Counted from the first letter of the stretch, positions 52,409 to 62,320 are shown. The stretch is DNA of 64,000 bases from Antarcticirhabdus aurantiaca (GCF_009765365.1 NZ_VTOM01000003.1:186001-250000), one strand, 5' to 3'. The notes: generated from the letters alone by a model not told the origin. Numbers and translations are program-made.

Positions 52409-53530
52409 ATGCCGGCGCGGCGCGAAATTCGCATCGATTTCATTCGCGGCCTGGCGCTTCTCGCGATCTTCGTCGGCCATGCCGGCTTCGACTTCTCCGA
52501 CGCGTTCCAACAGGCGCGCGGTTTTTCCGACGCGTCGGAGATCTTCGTGCTCCTGGCCGGCGTGTCGGCCGCCCTCGCCTATTGGCGCCCGTCGGGCTTC
52601 GACCCCGAGGCGGCCTCGGCGAAGACGCTTCGCCGGGCGCTGCGGCTCTATCTCGTCCATCTCGCGATGGTGGCCGCGCTGCTCCTCTCCGTCGCCCTGC
52701 CGCCGATCGCCAGCCGTCCCGCCATCGTGGCGGAACTCGGCCTCGACACCTTCGGCGCCGCGCCGGTGCGCAACGCGGTCGAGATCGTTCTCCTGTCCTT
52801 CATGCCGGGCGACCTCGACATCCTGCCGCTCTACGTCTTCCTGATCGTCGCGACGCCCTTTTTCCTCGCGCTTCACGAGCGCTCGCGCCGCCTGCTTCTC
52901 GCCCTCTCCGGCGGACTCGCCCTCGCATTCGGCGCGCTCAAGCTCGACTTCGTCAACGACGCGATGCCGGCCGGGGGCTGGTACTTCGACCCGCTCTCCT
53001 GGCAGTTCGTCTTCGTCATCGGCCTGTGCATCGGCGTCGGGCTGAAGCGGGGGCGCGACCCGCTTGCCTATCGTCCCTGGCTCTTCCGGCTGGCGGCCAC
53101 CTTCGTGCTCACCGCGATTCCCGCGAACCTTCTTCTGCACTTCGTCTTCACGGAGATTTCGAGCAGCCACCTCGTCCACGCCCTGGTGTCGAAGACCTTC
53201 GTCGGCCCGTTACGTCTCGCGAACGCCCTGGCGCTCCTCTACGTCCTGTGGAACCTGTCCGCCGTGAAGCGGCTCACCGCCGACGGCGCGCTCGCGCCGG
53301 TCTTCGCGGCGGGCGCCGCGAGCCTTCCCGTCTTCGTCTTCGGGCTGGCGCTCTCGACGCTCTGCCAGATGCTGATGGCGAGCGAGGTCGCGATTCCCCT
53401 GGCGGCGCAGGCATGCCTCGCGGTCGGCGGCTGCCTCGCGCAGCTCGTTCTCGCCACCCATCTGGGCGAGCGCAAGCTGAAGCGCCGAAATGCGTCCGTG
53501 CCCCTCGCGGCCTCCCTGCCGCAAGGCTGA
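52409..53530 (+). CDS. OpgC-family membrane protein (glucan-modification type)
   Basis: A 373-residue integral membrane protein with about ten helices. Its N-terminus (REIRIDFIRGLALLAIFVGH) and following FSDASEIFVLLAGVSAALAY match the OpgC domain, an acyltransferase-3-like fold thought to add succinyl or similar groups to periplasmic glucans. TGGAGA six bases before the ATG at 52409 favours that start; the ATG at 52397 is four codons longer. No glucan-synthesis gene is adjacent. It converges with pssA. Confidence 0.82.
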   Translation: MPARREIRIDFIRGLALLAIFVGHAGFDFSDAFQQARGFSDASEIFVLLAGVSAALAYWRPSGFDPEAASAKTLRRALRLYLVHLAMVAALLLSVALPPIASRPAIVAELGLDTFGAAPVRNAVEIVLLSFMPGDLDILPLYVFLIVATPFFLALHERSRRLLLALSGGLALAFGALKLDFVNDAMPAGGWYFDPLSWQFVFVIGLCIGVGLKRGRDPLAYRPWLFRLAATFVLTAIPANLLLHFVFTEISSSHLVHALVSKTFVGPLRLANALALLYVLWNLSAVKRLTADGALAPVFAAGAASLPVFVFGLALSTLCQMLMASEVAIPLAAQACLAVGGCLAQLVLATHLGERKLKRRNASVPLAASLPQG

Positions 53531-53543
53531 CGCGCCGCGGAGG

Positions 53544-54377
53544 TCAGGCGGCGCCGGCTTCCGCCTGCATGTCGGCCTTGGTCCGCCGGGCGAAGGCGCG
53601 CATCGAGAAGGGGATCGTCGCCATGTAGACGAAGGCCGTCACCGTCAGCGTCTCCCACAGAAAGCTGACGAGCAGCGCCACGTAGAGAACGACGGCCAGG
53701 ATCACCGGGATCGCCCAGTCCCGCCGGACGCGCAGGTTGTCGCCCTTGCCCGAGAAGGTCGGCAGACGGCTCGCCATCAGGAGGCCGACCGCCAGGAGAT
53801 AAAGACCGGTGAGCGTCGCGGTGGCGACCGGCGCGTCGAGGTCGATGCCGGTGAAGGAGATATAGGCCGGCAGCATGGCGAGCCCCGCTCCCGCGGGGGC
53901 GGGCACGCCGACGAAGAAGTTCGAATGCCACTTCGGCCGGTTCGGGTCGTCCAGCATGGTGTTGAAGCGCGCGAGGCGCAGGGCGCAGCCCGAAGCGTAG
54001 AGGAGGACGCAGATCCAGCCGATCGCGCCGGCATTGTGGATGATGTGGGCGTAGAGCACGAGCGCCGGCGCGATGCCGAAGTTCACGATGTCGGCGAGCG
54101 AATCCATCTCGGCGCCGAAGCGGCTCTGGCCCTTCAGGTAGCGCGCGACGCGCCCGTCGACGCCGTCCAGCACCGCCGCGCCGATGACGAGGCCCACCGC
54201 CAGCTCGATCCGCCCCTCGAAGGCGAGGCGGATGCCGGTCATCCCGGCGCAGATCGCGAGGATGGTGATGAGGTTCGGCACGATCTGCCGGATCGGGATG
54301 CGCGGCGCGGCCTGGGCTTCGGTGTTGTCGGGGCGGCCGGGCGCGAAGGGGGGAAACGGGGATTCCATGCCGCCCAT
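53544..54377 (-). CDS. pssA: Phosphatidylserine synthase (CDP-alcohol phosphotransferase)
   Basis: A 277-residue membrane enzyme with the CDP-alcohol phosphotransferase motif DGRVARYLKG and GAEMDSLAD (D-G-x2-A-R-x8-G-x3-D-x3-D) and about seven helices. It makes phosphatidylserine from CDP-diacylglycerol and serine, the substrate of the psd product encoded just upstream. The ATG at 54377 shares a base with the psd stop (TGATG); an ATG three codons later is possible. Confidence 0.93.
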   Translation of the reverse strand: MGGMESPFPPFAPGRPDNTEAQAAPRIPIRQIVPNLITILAICAGMTGIRLAFEGRIELAVGLVIGAAVLDGVDGRVARYLKGQSRFGAEMDSLADIVNFGIAPALVLYAHIIHNAGAIGWICVLLYASGCALRLARFNTMLDDPNRPKWHSNFFVGVPAPAGAGLAMLPAYISFTGIDLDAPVATATLTGLYLLAVGLLMASRLPTFSGKGDNLRVRRDWAIPVILAVVLYVALLVSFLWETLTVTAFVYMATIPFSMRAFARRTKADMQAEAGAA

Positions 54378-55075
54378 CAATCCCGACGTGCAGGCCAGGT
54401 TGCAAGCCCCTCGCCGAACTCGGCGATGACCGTCTCGCCGGCGATCGCCTTCTGCCCTTCCGCGACGCGGGGATGCGCGCCGTCCGGCAGGTAGACGTCG
54501 AGGCGCGAGCCGAAGCGGATCAGCCCGAAGCGCTCGCCCGCTTCCAGCCGGTCGCCCGTGCCGCGAAAGGGCACGATGCGCCGCGCGACGAAGCCGGCGA
54601 TCTGCACGACGCCGAAGGGACCCCGCGGCCCCTCGATGACGATGGAGTTGCGCTCGTTGACCTCGCTCGCCTTGTCGAGCTCGGCGTTCTGGAACTGCCC
54701 CTCGCGATACGCGGTGCGCAGGATGCGGCCGCGCATCGGCGCCCGGTTCACGTGGCAGTCGAAGACGTTCATGAAGATCGACACGCGCAGCATCGGCTCG
54801 AAGCCGAGCTCCAGCTCGGCCGGCGGCACGACGTGGCCGACGAGGCTGACGCGCCCGTCCGCCGGCGAGATCACGAGGTGCTCGGCCACCGGCGTCACGC
54901 GCTCGGGATCGCGGAAGAAGTAGGCGCACCAGCCGGTCAGGATGAAGAAGATCCAGAACAGCGGCTGCCAGACGAAGCCCAGCACGACAGCGACGACGAA
55001 GAAGGCCGCGATGAACGGGTATCCCGCGGGATGAACGGGCACGAGCGCGTTGCGGATCGAGTCGAGGATGTGCAT
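54377..55075 (-). CDS. psd: Phosphatidylserine decarboxylase proenzyme
   Basis: A 232-residue PSD-A type proenzyme. [20 protein letters not shown] and a membrane-associated hydrophobic stretch (about 20-50) precede the catalytic part, with [16 protein letters not shown] and the self-cleavage site [10 protein letters not shown]: Ser190 becomes the pyruvoyl group. It converts phosphatidylserine to phosphatidylethanolamine. The start at 55075 matches the usual 232-residue length; an ATG at 55117 would add 14 residues. It is coupled to pssA. Confidence 0.93.
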   Translation of the reverse strand: MHILDSIRNALVPVHPAGYPFIAAFFVVAVVLGFVWQPLFWIFFILTGWCAYFFRDPERVTPVAEHLVISPADGRVSLVGHVVPPAELELGFEPMLRVSIFMNVFDCHVNRAPMRGRILRTAYREGQFQNAELDKASEVNERNSIVIEGPRGPFGVVQIAGFVARRIVPFRGTGDRLEAGERFGLIRFGSRLDVYLPDGAHPRVAEGQKAIAGETVIAEFGEGLATWPARRD

Positions 55076-55158
55076 GGGGCGGCGGAGATCCCGTTGTTCG
55101 AAGGGCGCATTAGGCATGGAGATGGTGGCCGCGCCACCGTTTTCGAGCGCGCGGCGCC

Positions 55159-57051
55159 TCAGACCTCCACGGGCCGCCGCCGCTCGACGACGCCGAGGGC
55201 ATCCTCCTCCCGGGCCCGGCGCAGCGCTTCCTCCGCCTCGGTCGCCGCGCGTTGCATGCGCCACATCTCGGCGTAAAGGCCGCCTTGGCGCAGAAGCGCC
55301 TCGTGCCCGCCGCGCTCGACGATCTCCCCGGCCTTCAGGACGATGATCTCATCGGCCCCGACGATGGTGGACAGGCGATGGGCGATGGTGAGCGTGGTGC
55401 GGTTCTTCGAGACGAGGTCGAGCGCGGCCTGGATGCCCTGCTCCGTATGGGTATCGAGCGCGCTCGTCGCCTCGTCGAGGACGAGGATCGGCGGGGCCTT
55501 CAGGATGGTGCGTGCGATCGCCACGCGCTGCTTCTCGCCGCCCGACAGCTTGAGGCCGCGCTCGCCGACCATGGTCCGGAAGCCGTCCGGCAGCTTCTCG
55601 ATGAAGCCGGCGATCTGGGCGAGCTCGGCGGCGCGCCGCACCTCGTCCTCGGAGGCGCCCGGCCGGCCATAGGCGATGTTGTAGGCGATCGTGTCGTTGA
55701 AGAGCACGGTGTCCTGCGGAACGATGCCGATGACCTTGCGCACGCTTTCCTGCGTGACGGCCGCGATGTCCTGCCCGTCGATGGTGATGCGCCCGCCCTG
55801 GATGTCGTAGAAGCGGAAGAGGAGGCGCGAGATGGTCGACTTGCCCGCGCCCGACGGCCCGACGATCGCGACCGACTTGCCAGCCGGCACCTCGAAGGAC
55901 ACGCCTTTGAGGATCTGCCGGTCGGGATCGTAGCCGAAGCGCACGTCCTCGAAGCGGATCGCGCCCTCGTGCACCACGAGGTCCGGCGCGCCCGGCCGGT
56001 CGGTCACCTCCTGGCGCACGCCGAGAAGGTCGAACATCGCCTCGATGTCGGTGAGGCCCTGGCGGATCTCGCGGTAGACAAAGCCGATGAAGTTCAGCGG
56101 CACGGAAAGCTGGATCATCATGGCGTTGATGAAGACGAAGTCGCCGAGGGTCTGCGTGCCCGCGCGCACTTCGAGCGCCGACATGACCATGACGATCGCC
56201 GTTCCGACGCCGTAGATCAGGCCCTGGCCGAAGTTCAGCCAGCCGAGCGAGGTCCAGGTCTCGGTCGCCGCCTTCTCGTAGCGCGCCATCGAGGCGTCGA
56301 AGCGCCGCGCCTCGATCTCCTCGGTGCCGAAGTACTTCACCGTCTCGAAGTTGAGGAGCGTGTCGATCGCCTTGGAGTTCGCGTCCGTGTCGGAATCGTT
56401 CATCTCCTTGCGGATGGCGATGCGCCAGTCGCTGGCGCGGATGGTGAACCAGCCGTAGAGCCAGACCGTGACCGCGACGACCAGGAGGTAGGAGACGCCG
56501 TAGGCGAAGCCGAAGATCGCGGCGACCAGGGCGAACTCGAAGATCGTCGGAACCGTGTTGAGGATCGTGAAGCGCACGATCGTCTCGATGCCCTTGGTGC
56601 CCCGCTCGATGATGCGCGACAGGCCGCCGGTGCGCCGCTCCAGGTGGAAGCGCAGCGACAGGGCGTGGAGGTGGCGGAAGGTGATCAGCGCGAGCCGCCG
56701 GACCGCGTACTGCCCGACGCGGGCGAAGAGCGCGTCGCGCAGCTGGTTGAGGCCGACCGAGACGAGGCGCACGAGGTTGTAGGCGACGACGAGCGTCACC
56801 GCGCCGGTGAGGATCAGGGGCAGCCACTCCGTCGCCGTGTTCTTGCCGTCGAGCGCGTCTGTCGCCCACTTGAAGAAGTAGGGAATGACGACGGTCGCGA
56901 GCTTGGCGAGGATCAGGAAGGCGGAGGCCCAGACCACCCGCATGCGCAGGTCCGGCCGCTCGGCCGGCCACATGAAGGGCCACAGGTGCTTCAGCGTCGA
57001 GAGCGTCGCGCCGCGATCGCCGGAGACGGTTTTGGTGGGAGGAACGGCCAC
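55159..57051 (-). CDS. Atm1-type ABC exporter
   Basis: A 630-residue half-transporter: six membrane helices (about 35-320) with the Atm1-family stretch [20 protein letters not shown], then an ATPase with Walker [10 protein letters not shown], signature [12 protein letters not shown] and Walker [12 protein letters not shown]. Alphaproteobacterial Atm1 relatives export glutathione derivatives and heavy-metal conjugates; the mitochondrial form supports cytosolic iron-sulfur assembly. The GTG at 57051 with GGAGG four bases upstream is preferred to the in-frame ATG at 57123, which lacks a ribosome site. Confidence 0.9.
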   Translation of the reverse strand: MAVPPTKTVSGDRGATLSTLKHLWPFMWPAERPDLRMRVVWASAFLILAKLATVVIPYFFKWATDALDGKNTATEWLPLILTGAVTLVVAYNLVRLVSVGLNQLRDALFARVGQYAVRRLALITFRHLHALSLRFHLERRTGGLSRIIERGTKGIETIVRFTILNTVPTIFEFALVAAIFGFAYGVSYLLVVAVTVWLYGWFTIRASDWRIAIRKEMNDSDTDANSKAIDTLLNFETVKYFGTEEIEARRFDASMARYEKAATETWTSLGWLNFGQGLIYGVGTAIVMVMSALEVRAGTQTLGDFVFINAMMIQLSVPLNFIGFVYREIRQGLTDIEAMFDLLGVRQEVTDRPGAPDLVVHEGAIRFEDVRFGYDPDRQILKGVSFEVPAGKSVAIVGPSGAGKSTISRLLFRFYDIQGGRITIDGQDIAAVTQESVRKVIGIVPQDTVLFNDTIAYNIAYGRPGASEDEVRRAAELAQIAGFIEKLPDGFRTMVGERGLKLSGGEKQRVAIARTILKAPPILVLDEATSALDTHTEQGIQAALDLVSKNRTTLTIAHRLSTIVGADEIIVLKAGEIVERGGHEALLRQGGLYAEMWRMQRAATEAEEALRRAREEDALGVVERRRPVEV

Positions 57052-57177
57052 GCGGCCTCCTGGAGCATGTCGAGGATCGGAACGGACGACATGACTCGCA
57101 AAGGGCCTGCCGGGCCCCCGCATATAAGAACGTTTCCAGGTCTTGTCTGCGCCCCTGCGCGTGCGCCGCGCGGCGAC

Positions 57178-58206
57178 TCAGCGTTCGGTGAGCTTGAACT
57201 CGATGCGCCGGTTCCGCGCCCGCGCTTCCACGCTATCGGCCGGGTCGATCGGCGAGAACTCGCCGAAGCCGGTGGCGGCGAGGCGCTGCGGCGGGATGCC
57301 CTGGCTGACGAGGTACTTCACCACGGAAGCCGCGCGGTCGGTCGAGAGCTGCCAGTTGTCGGCGAAGCGCCCGCCGGTGATCGGCACGTCGTCGGTGTGG
57401 CCGTCGACGCGCACGATCCAGTCGATGTCGGGCGGGATCTCGGCGATGAGCTCCTTGATGGCCGTCGCGAACTTGGCCATCTCGGCCTCGCCTTCCGGCT
57501 GGAGGACGTCGGAGCCCGAGGGGAACAGCACCTCGGACTGGAACACGAAGCGGTCGCCGACGACGCGGATGTTGTCGCGGTCGGACAGGATCTCGCGCAG
57601 TCGGCCGAAGAAGTCGGATCGGTAGCGCGACAGCTCCTGGACGCGCTGGGCGAGCGCCGTGTTGAGGCGCGAGCCGAGATCGGCGATGCGGGTCTGGCTC
57701 TCGCGGTCGCGGACCTCGGAGGCGTCGAGCGCGGCTTCGAGCGCGGCGATCTGCCGGCGGAGCGCGGCGAGCTGCTGGTTGAGCAGCTCGACCTGGGCCT
57801 GCGCGCGCTCGGACAGCTGGCGCTGGCTGGCGACCTCCCCTTCCAGCTCGGACACCCGCGCGCCGGCGCTCGCCGCCGCGCCCTGCCCGCTGTCGAGCGC
57901 ACCCTGAAGGCGCGAGCGTTCGGCTTCGGTCTCGCCCAGCGTCGTTTGCAGGGCGGCGATCTGGTCCAGCCGGTCCTGGCCGGTCGAGCGCTCGAGCGCC
58001 AGAAGCTCGGTCAGCTCGTCGATCTGCGAGTTCAGGCGGCTGAACACCTCGTCCTGGCCGGACAGCTCGCGCGACAGGAGGAATTGCGCCAGCACGAAGA
58101 CCGACAGGAGGAACATGATGGCGAGGAGCAGCGTCGACAGGGCGTCGACGAAGCCCGGCCAGTAGTCGACGTGGCGGACGGTGCGGCGGTTGCGCGACAG
58201 GGCCAA
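57178..58206 (-). CDS. MotB/OmpA-like peptidoglycan-binding motor protein
   Basis: A 342-residue protein: cytoplasmic basic N-terminus, one membrane helix (about 19-44) with an aspartate at its entry (Asp21 in GFVDALSTLL, comparable to the proton-binding Asp of MotB), a long coiled coil (about 50-200) and a C-terminal OmpA domain (VRVDGHTDDVPI, NWQLSTDRAASVV, FGEFSPI). It starts with TTG at 58206; no ATG lies before the membrane helix. It is encoded three bases after its MotA-like partner. No flagellar genes are near. Confidence 0.85.
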   Translation of the reverse strand: MALSRNRRTVRHVDYWPGFVDALSTLLLAIMFLLSVFVLAQFLLSRELSGQDEVFSRLNSQIDELTELLALERSTGQDRLDQIAALQTTLGETEAERSRLQGALDSGQGAAASAGARVSELEGEVASQRQLSERAQAQVELLNQQLAALRRQIAALEAALDASEVRDRESQTRIADLGSRLNTALAQRVQELSRYRSDFFGRLREILSDRDNIRVVGDRFVFQSEVLFPSGSDVLQPEGEAEMAKFATAIKELIAEIPPDIDWIVRVDGHTDDVPITGGRFADNWQLSTDRAASVVKYLVSQGIPPQRLAATGFGEFSPIDPADSVEARARNRRIEFKLTER

Positions 58207-58209
58207 GGC

Positions 58210-59256
58210 TCAGGCCCCGCTTCCCGGCCGCGTGGGGCCGCCGACGGCCTGGCTCAGCCGGTCGAGGACGCCGCGCATCTCGCGCTGCTCGCTGGCCTGC
58301 GCTTCGACGAAGTCGCGCAGGATCTGCTGCTCGGAGCGCATGTGCTGGACGAGGCCCTGGATGCTCTCGGCCAGGTTCGCCATGGCCGTCGAGGTGCGCG
58401 GCTGGATGCCGCCCTCGGCGACCAGCCGGCCGAGCCGCTCGGACAGGAGCCGCAGCTCCTCCACGCCCGCGACGCCGAGGCCGCCGGCGGCATGGCCGGC
58501 GTCCGAGCCGACGTCGGTGATCGAGGACAGCCAGTTCTCGAGCTCGGTGTAGAAGCGGTTCTGCGCGCGGCCGAGCTGGAGGTCGAGGAAGCCGAGGACG
58601 AGCGATCCCGACAGGCCGAAGAGCGAGGAGGAGAAGGCCGTGCCCATGCCGGACAGGGGTGCGGCAAGGCCGGTCTTCAGCGCGTCGAGGATGCTCGCCG
58701 TGTCGCCGCCGGTGGGATTGAGGCCCTGGATGGTCGCCGAGATCGAGCCGATCGTCTCCAGGAGGCCCCAGAAGGTGCCGAGGAGGCCGAGAAAGACCAG
58801 GAGGCCGATGAGGTAGCGCGAGATGTCGCGCGTCTCGTCGAGACGCGTGGCGACCGAGTCGAGGATCGCCCGCGTCGACTGGGTGGACAGGGTGACCTGC
58901 TTGCGCCGTCCGATCAGCGCGCGCATCGGCGCGAGCAGGACCGGATCCTTCATGTCGTCGAACTCGGCCGAGCCGTCGCGATACGCGTTGACCCAGCGCA
59001 CCTCGCGGAAGAGGCGCATCACCTGGAGGAGCGCGAGCAGCACGCCGATCAGGAGAACGCCGCCGATCAGGCCGTTGAGGCCGGGATTGGTCACGAAGGC
59101 GCGGGCGATCTGGCGCCCGAGGATCAGCGCGACGAAGCCCACCAAGCCGAGAAAGACCAGCATCGTCCACAGAAAGACGAGCGGGCTCGACAGATTGGTC
59201 GCGGCGACGCCTTCCGCGCGCCCCACCTGGTCACTCGCCGAACTGAACACCTGCAT
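58210..59256 (-). CDS. MotA/TolQ/ExbB-family proton-channel protein
   Basis: A 348-residue membrane protein with four predicted helices (about 27-50, 60-80, 143-165, 190-215). The segment LIGLLVFLGLLGTFWGLLET is the conserved MotA/TolQ/ExbB helix 3, and GMGTAFSSSLFGLSGSLVLG the following channel helix with its threonine/serine. Partnered with the MotB/OmpA-like protein it would form an ion-driven envelope motor. The pair resembles TolQ-TolR, MotAB and ZorAB in design, without their usual companions here. Function unknown. Confidence 0.85.
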   Translation of the reverse strand: MQVFSSASDQVGRAEGVAATNLSSPLVFLWTMLVFLGLVGFVALILGRQIARAFVTNPGLNGLIGGVLLIGVLLALLQVMRLFREVRWVNAYRDGSAEFDDMKDPVLLAPMRALIGRRKQVTLSTQSTRAILDSVATRLDETRDISRYLIGLLVFLGLLGTFWGLLETIGSISATIQGLNPTGGDTASILDALKTGLAAPLSGMGTAFSSSLFGLSGSLVLGFLDLQLGRAQNRFYTELENWLSSITDVGSDAGHAAGGLGVAGVEELRLLSERLGRLVAEGGIQPRTSTAMANLAESIQGLVQHMRSEQQILRDFVEAQASEQREMRGVLDRLSQAVGGPTRPGSGA

Positions 59257-59400
59257 CGCGCCCGTCGACCCTCGCCCGTTTCCGCACCCGCTTCGATGAG
59301 ACGATAGGGGCGTTCGTTCACGGAAACTAAGCGACCAAGCGGTGTTTTGAATGCCGGCCGGGGTTTTCCAGAGGTTTTCGCGCCTTTTCCCTGGACAGGG

Positions 59401-60240
59401 TTACGCGTCGACCCCTCCGGCGCTGCCGCCGCGCGCCGCCCGGCGGGCCGCATTGGCCTTGGCGAGCTGTTCAAGCACCGCCTTGTGGATCAGCTCGTTG
59501 CCGCAGGCGACGTTGCCGGAGAAGAGATCGAAGGCGCTGCCGTCGGTCGAGGTCACGAAGCCGCCGGCCTCGCGCACGATGATCGAGCCCGCCGCCACGT
59601 CCCAGGCTTTGATGCCGTTTTCCCAATAGCCGTCGAAGCGCCCTGCCGCGACGTAGCAGAGGTCGAGCGCCGCCGCGCCCAGGCGCCGGATGCCGGCGGT
59701 CTCGGCCATAAAGTTGCGCGCCTCGTAGAGGAAGCCGGGATGGTCGCCGTGGCCCATGAAGGGGATGCCCGTCGCGATCACGCATTCCGGCAGGGCGCGG
59801 CGGGCGGCCACGCGCAGGCGGCGATCGTTGAGGAAGGCGCCGCCGCCGCGCTCGGCGACGTAGAGCTCGTCCATCGCCGGGTTGAAGACGACGCCGGCGA
59901 CGACCTGCCCCGCCCGCTCCAGGCCGATGGAAACGGCGAAGATCGGAATGCCGTGGAGGAAGTTGGTGGTGCCGTCCAGCGGATCGACGATCCAGCGGTG
60001 CTCGGGATCGCGTCCCTCGACGACGCCGCGCTCCTCCATGACGAAGCCCCAGTCCGGCCGGGCGCGCGAGAGCTCCTGGTAGAGCACTTCCTCCGAGCGC
60101 CGGTCGGCGTTGGACACGAAGTCCGCCGGCCCCTTCAGCGAGACCTGGAGGTTCTGCACCTCGCCGAAGTCGCGGGTCAGCGCCCGGCCGGCCTTCATGG
60201 CGGCCTGGATCATGACGTTGAGAAGGGCGGAACGGGCCAT
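59401..60240 (-). CDS. suhB: Inositol-monophosphatase-family protein
   Basis: A 279-residue enzyme with the metal-site motifs: Glu69/Glu70 (GFVMEERG), DPLDGTTNF (86-94) and the later AWDVAAGSIIVREAGG. SuhB-type members hydrolyse inositol 1-phosphate and some act in rRNA transcription antitermination. The ATG at 60240 opens MARSALLNVMIQAAMKAGRA, the family N-terminus; upstream residues of the open frame are not conserved. No strong ribosome site is seen. Confidence 0.9.
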   Translation of the reverse strand: MARSALLNVMIQAAMKAGRALTRDFGEVQNLQVSLKGPADFVSNADRRSEEVLYQELSRARPDWGFVMEERGVVEGRDPEHRWIVDPLDGTTNFLHGIPIFAVSIGLERAGQVVAGVVFNPAMDELYVAERGGGAFLNDRRLRVAARRALPECVIATGIPFMGHGDHPGFLYEARNFMAETAGIRRLGAAALDLCYVAAGRFDGYWENGIKAWDVAAGSIIVREAGGFVTSTDGSAFDLFSGNVACGNELIHKAVLEQLAKANAARRAARGGSAGGVDA

Positions 60241-60412
60241 GGAGGATCGTCTCTCGATGAAGGCCGCCGCGCCGGCGCGGCGCCGGGCGCGAACAGGATC
60301 GGGCTGGGTCAAATAGCGGGGGATGCGGCGCGGTCGAACCGCACCACCCCGATTACGCGTCGCGACCAAGGCCGCGGGGACGGGCAAGCGCGTCCAGAAC
60401 CACACTTCCGAT

Positions 60413-60427
60413 GCGGCTTCAAGCCGC
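60413..60427. repeat. Palindrome downstream of the Sel1-repeat gene
   Basis: GCGGCTT and AAGCCGC surround a single C, 11 bases beyond the stop of the Sel1-repeat gene (minus strand). It is a possible weak terminator in the 198-base gap before suhB. Confidence 0.35.
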
Positions 60428-60438
60428 CGGCGAACCTC

Positions 60439-61485
60439 TCAGCCCGACCGGAAGCGGTTCGCGGCCTCCAGCGCCGCCTTCTGCGCCGGCTCGTCGAGGC
60501 CGCGGAAGAAGTCTTCGAGAACGAGGTCCGAATTGCCGAAGCGCTTGGCGAGGACGTACCACTTGGCGGCTTCGGCCGTGTTCGGCTCGGTGCCGACGCC
60601 GTCCTTGTAGAGGTGCGCGACGCGGTTGATGGCGATCGGGTTGCCGCGCTCGGCCGCCCGGCGCAGCCAGTGGAAGCCGTTCGACAGCTCGGCCGGGCCG
60701 CCCTTGCCGTTGATCAGCCAGATCCCGTACTCGATCTGCGCCGTGTCGTGGCCGCCGGCGGCGGCCTTCTCCAGCCAGCCGCGAGCCGCCGGGAGGTCGA
60801 TGCCGGTGCCGTCACGCCCGTAGGCGAGGAGCTGCGACATGGCGTATTCGGCGTCCGGCAGGCCGGCCTCGGCCGCCTTGCGGAAGTAGCTCTCGGCCTC
60901 CGAGAAGCCACCGGAGGGCGAGGCCTGGATCACCATCTGCGCGTAGTTGAACTGGGCGAGCGGCAGGCCGCCGTCGGCGGCGAGCTTCATCAGGTCACGC
61001 GCCTGCGCGAGGTCCTGCGTCACGTCGCGCCCATCGAGCAGCATCATGGCATAGCGGAACTGGCCTTCCGCGCTGCCGGAGCGCGCGGCGGCCTGATACC
61101 AGTGCGCCGCCTGCTTCATGTCGACGGGAACGCCCAGGCCCCGCGAATGGATCTCGCCGAGCAGGACCTGGGCGGCCGGATCGCCGAGATTGGCAAGCGG
61201 CTCGGCAAGCTTCATCGCCGTGAGATAGAAGCCGCGCTGGAAGGCGCCGAAGGCGAGGTCGGCGGGCAGAACGTCGGCGCCGGGCGCCGGAGCGGCAGCT
61301 GCCGCGCGCGTCGGAGCGGTCGGCACGGCCGGCGCGACCGGCACGCTGCGGGTCGGGCGCGGAGCGGCCGTGGGGACCGGGGGCGCCGCCGGCGGGACGA
61401 GCTCCTGCGCGAGGCTCGGCGCGACCGCCAGGAGCGAGAGCGCGGCGGCCAGCGCTCCCCATCGCCGCGACCGCCGCAGGCTCAT
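60439..61485 (-). CDS. Secreted Sel1-repeat (TPR-like) protein
   Basis: A 348-residue protein. A signal peptide (about 1-26, ending SLAQ) precedes a Pro/Ala-rich spacer (27-70) and then six or so Sel1 repeats of about 36 residues, for example AAQVLLGEIHSRGLGVPVDM, KAAHWYQ-like units and AQIEYGIWLINGKGG. Sel1 repeats form alpha-solenoids that hold protein complexes together. Probably periplasmic; partner unknown. Its ATG overlaps the stop of the ThiE-like gene (ATGA), so the two are co-translated. Confidence 0.88.
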   Translation of the reverse strand: MSLRRSRRWGALAAALSLLAVAPSLAQELVPPAAPPVPTAAPRPTRSVPVAPAVPTAPTRAAAAAPAPGADVLPADLAFGAFQRGFYLTAMKLAEPLANLGDPAAQVLLGEIHSRGLGVPVDMKQAAHWYQAAARSGSAEGQFRYAMMLLDGRDVTQDLAQARDLMKLAADGGLPLAQFNYAQMVIQASPSGGFSEAESYFRKAAEAGLPDAEYAMSQLLAYGRDGTGIDLPAARGWLEKAAAGGHDTAQIEYGIWLINGKGGPAELSNGFHWLRRAAERGNPIAINRVAHLYKDGVGTEPNTAEAAKWYVLAKRFGNSDLVLEDFFRGLDEPAQKAALEAANRFRSG

Positions 61486-62138
61486 GCCGACGCTCCCTCG
61501 CCCGCCGCGGCGTCGAGGATGGCGTTCGCCCGCGCGACGGCCGCAGCCGGATCGGGCGCCTCGAAGACCGCGCGGGCGAGCGCGACGAACTCGGCGCCCG
61601 TCGCGGCGACGGCGCTCAGGCTCTCCACGCTGGATCCGCCGAGCGCGATGCAGGGCACCTCGACGATCGCCGCCCACCATTCCGCCATGTCCAGCGTCTT
61701 GCGATGCGGCGCTTCGTCGGTGTCGCCCGCGAAGCGGCCGAAGAACAGGTAGTCCGGCAGCGCCTCGCCCGCATCGAGCGCCTCGTGGCGCGTTTCGAAG
61801 CCGGAGCCGCCGACGATGAGCTTGGGCGAGAAGCGCTTGACCGTCTCGGCGAGCTCCTCCGCGTCGCCGGCGGTCAGGTGGATGCCGTCCGCCTTGACCC
61901 GGCCGGCGCAGCGCGTGTCGTCGGCGACGATCGCGGCGGCGCCCGCCTCCTGGATCAGGGGCACGAGCCGTTCCGCCGCGGCCTGGAACCGCGCCTCGTC
62001 GAGCCCGGCGCCCGCCAGGATCACGGAAGCGACGTCGCCCCCCGAAAGCGCGGCCTTGAGGCGCTGTTCGGCATCCTCGTGCCCGGGCTCGGTCATCAGG
62101 AGTACCAGACGGGGACGGATGGTCTCGGTGTCGGACAT
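61482..62138 (-). CDS. ThiE-like (thiamine phosphate synthase superfamily) protein
   Basis: A 218-residue TIM-barrel protein: VVADDTR-like segment (AIVADDTRCAGRVKADGIHL), FFGRFAGDTDEAPH and the phosphate-binding IALGGSSVESLSAVAATGAE. The usual ThiE signature HLGQxD reads HLTAGD here, so whether it joins the thiamine pyrimidine and thiazole is doubtful. It may be a divergent paralogue (Thi-superfamily). It is encoded just before, and overlapping, the Sel1-repeat protein; its promoter region is shared with the divergent acyl-CoA synthetase. Confidence 0.75.
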   Translation of the reverse strand: MSDTETIRPRLVLLMTEPGHEDAEQRLKAALSGGDVASVILAGAGLDEARFQAAAERLVPLIQEAGAAAIVADDTRCAGRVKADGIHLTAGDAEELAETVKRFSPKLIVGGSGFETRHEALDAGEALPDYLFFGRFAGDTDEAPHRKTLDMAEWWAAIVEVPCIALGGSSVESLSAVAATGAEFVALARAVFEAPDPAAAVARANAILDAAAGEGASA

Positions 62139-62320
62139 GCTTCGCTTCGCTTCGATCTCGGCGCGCCCGCATGCGCCCGCTTCTGGGCGGGTTTGGGGCC
62201 GTCCCTGCCCTATGGAAAGCCGGGGGCCGGCGCAAGTCGCGCCAAACGTCGGAACCGGTGACGCCCCCGGCCCGATCCGCTATGGATTTTTCCGCAACGC
62301 GAAGATCGGGTGGGCACGCG

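Noticed and set aside
57178-59256. Zorya anti-phage system call for the MotA/MotB-like pair
   Set aside because: No ZorC, ZorD or ZorE-like gene in the neighbourhood and the flanks are conserved housekeeping genes.
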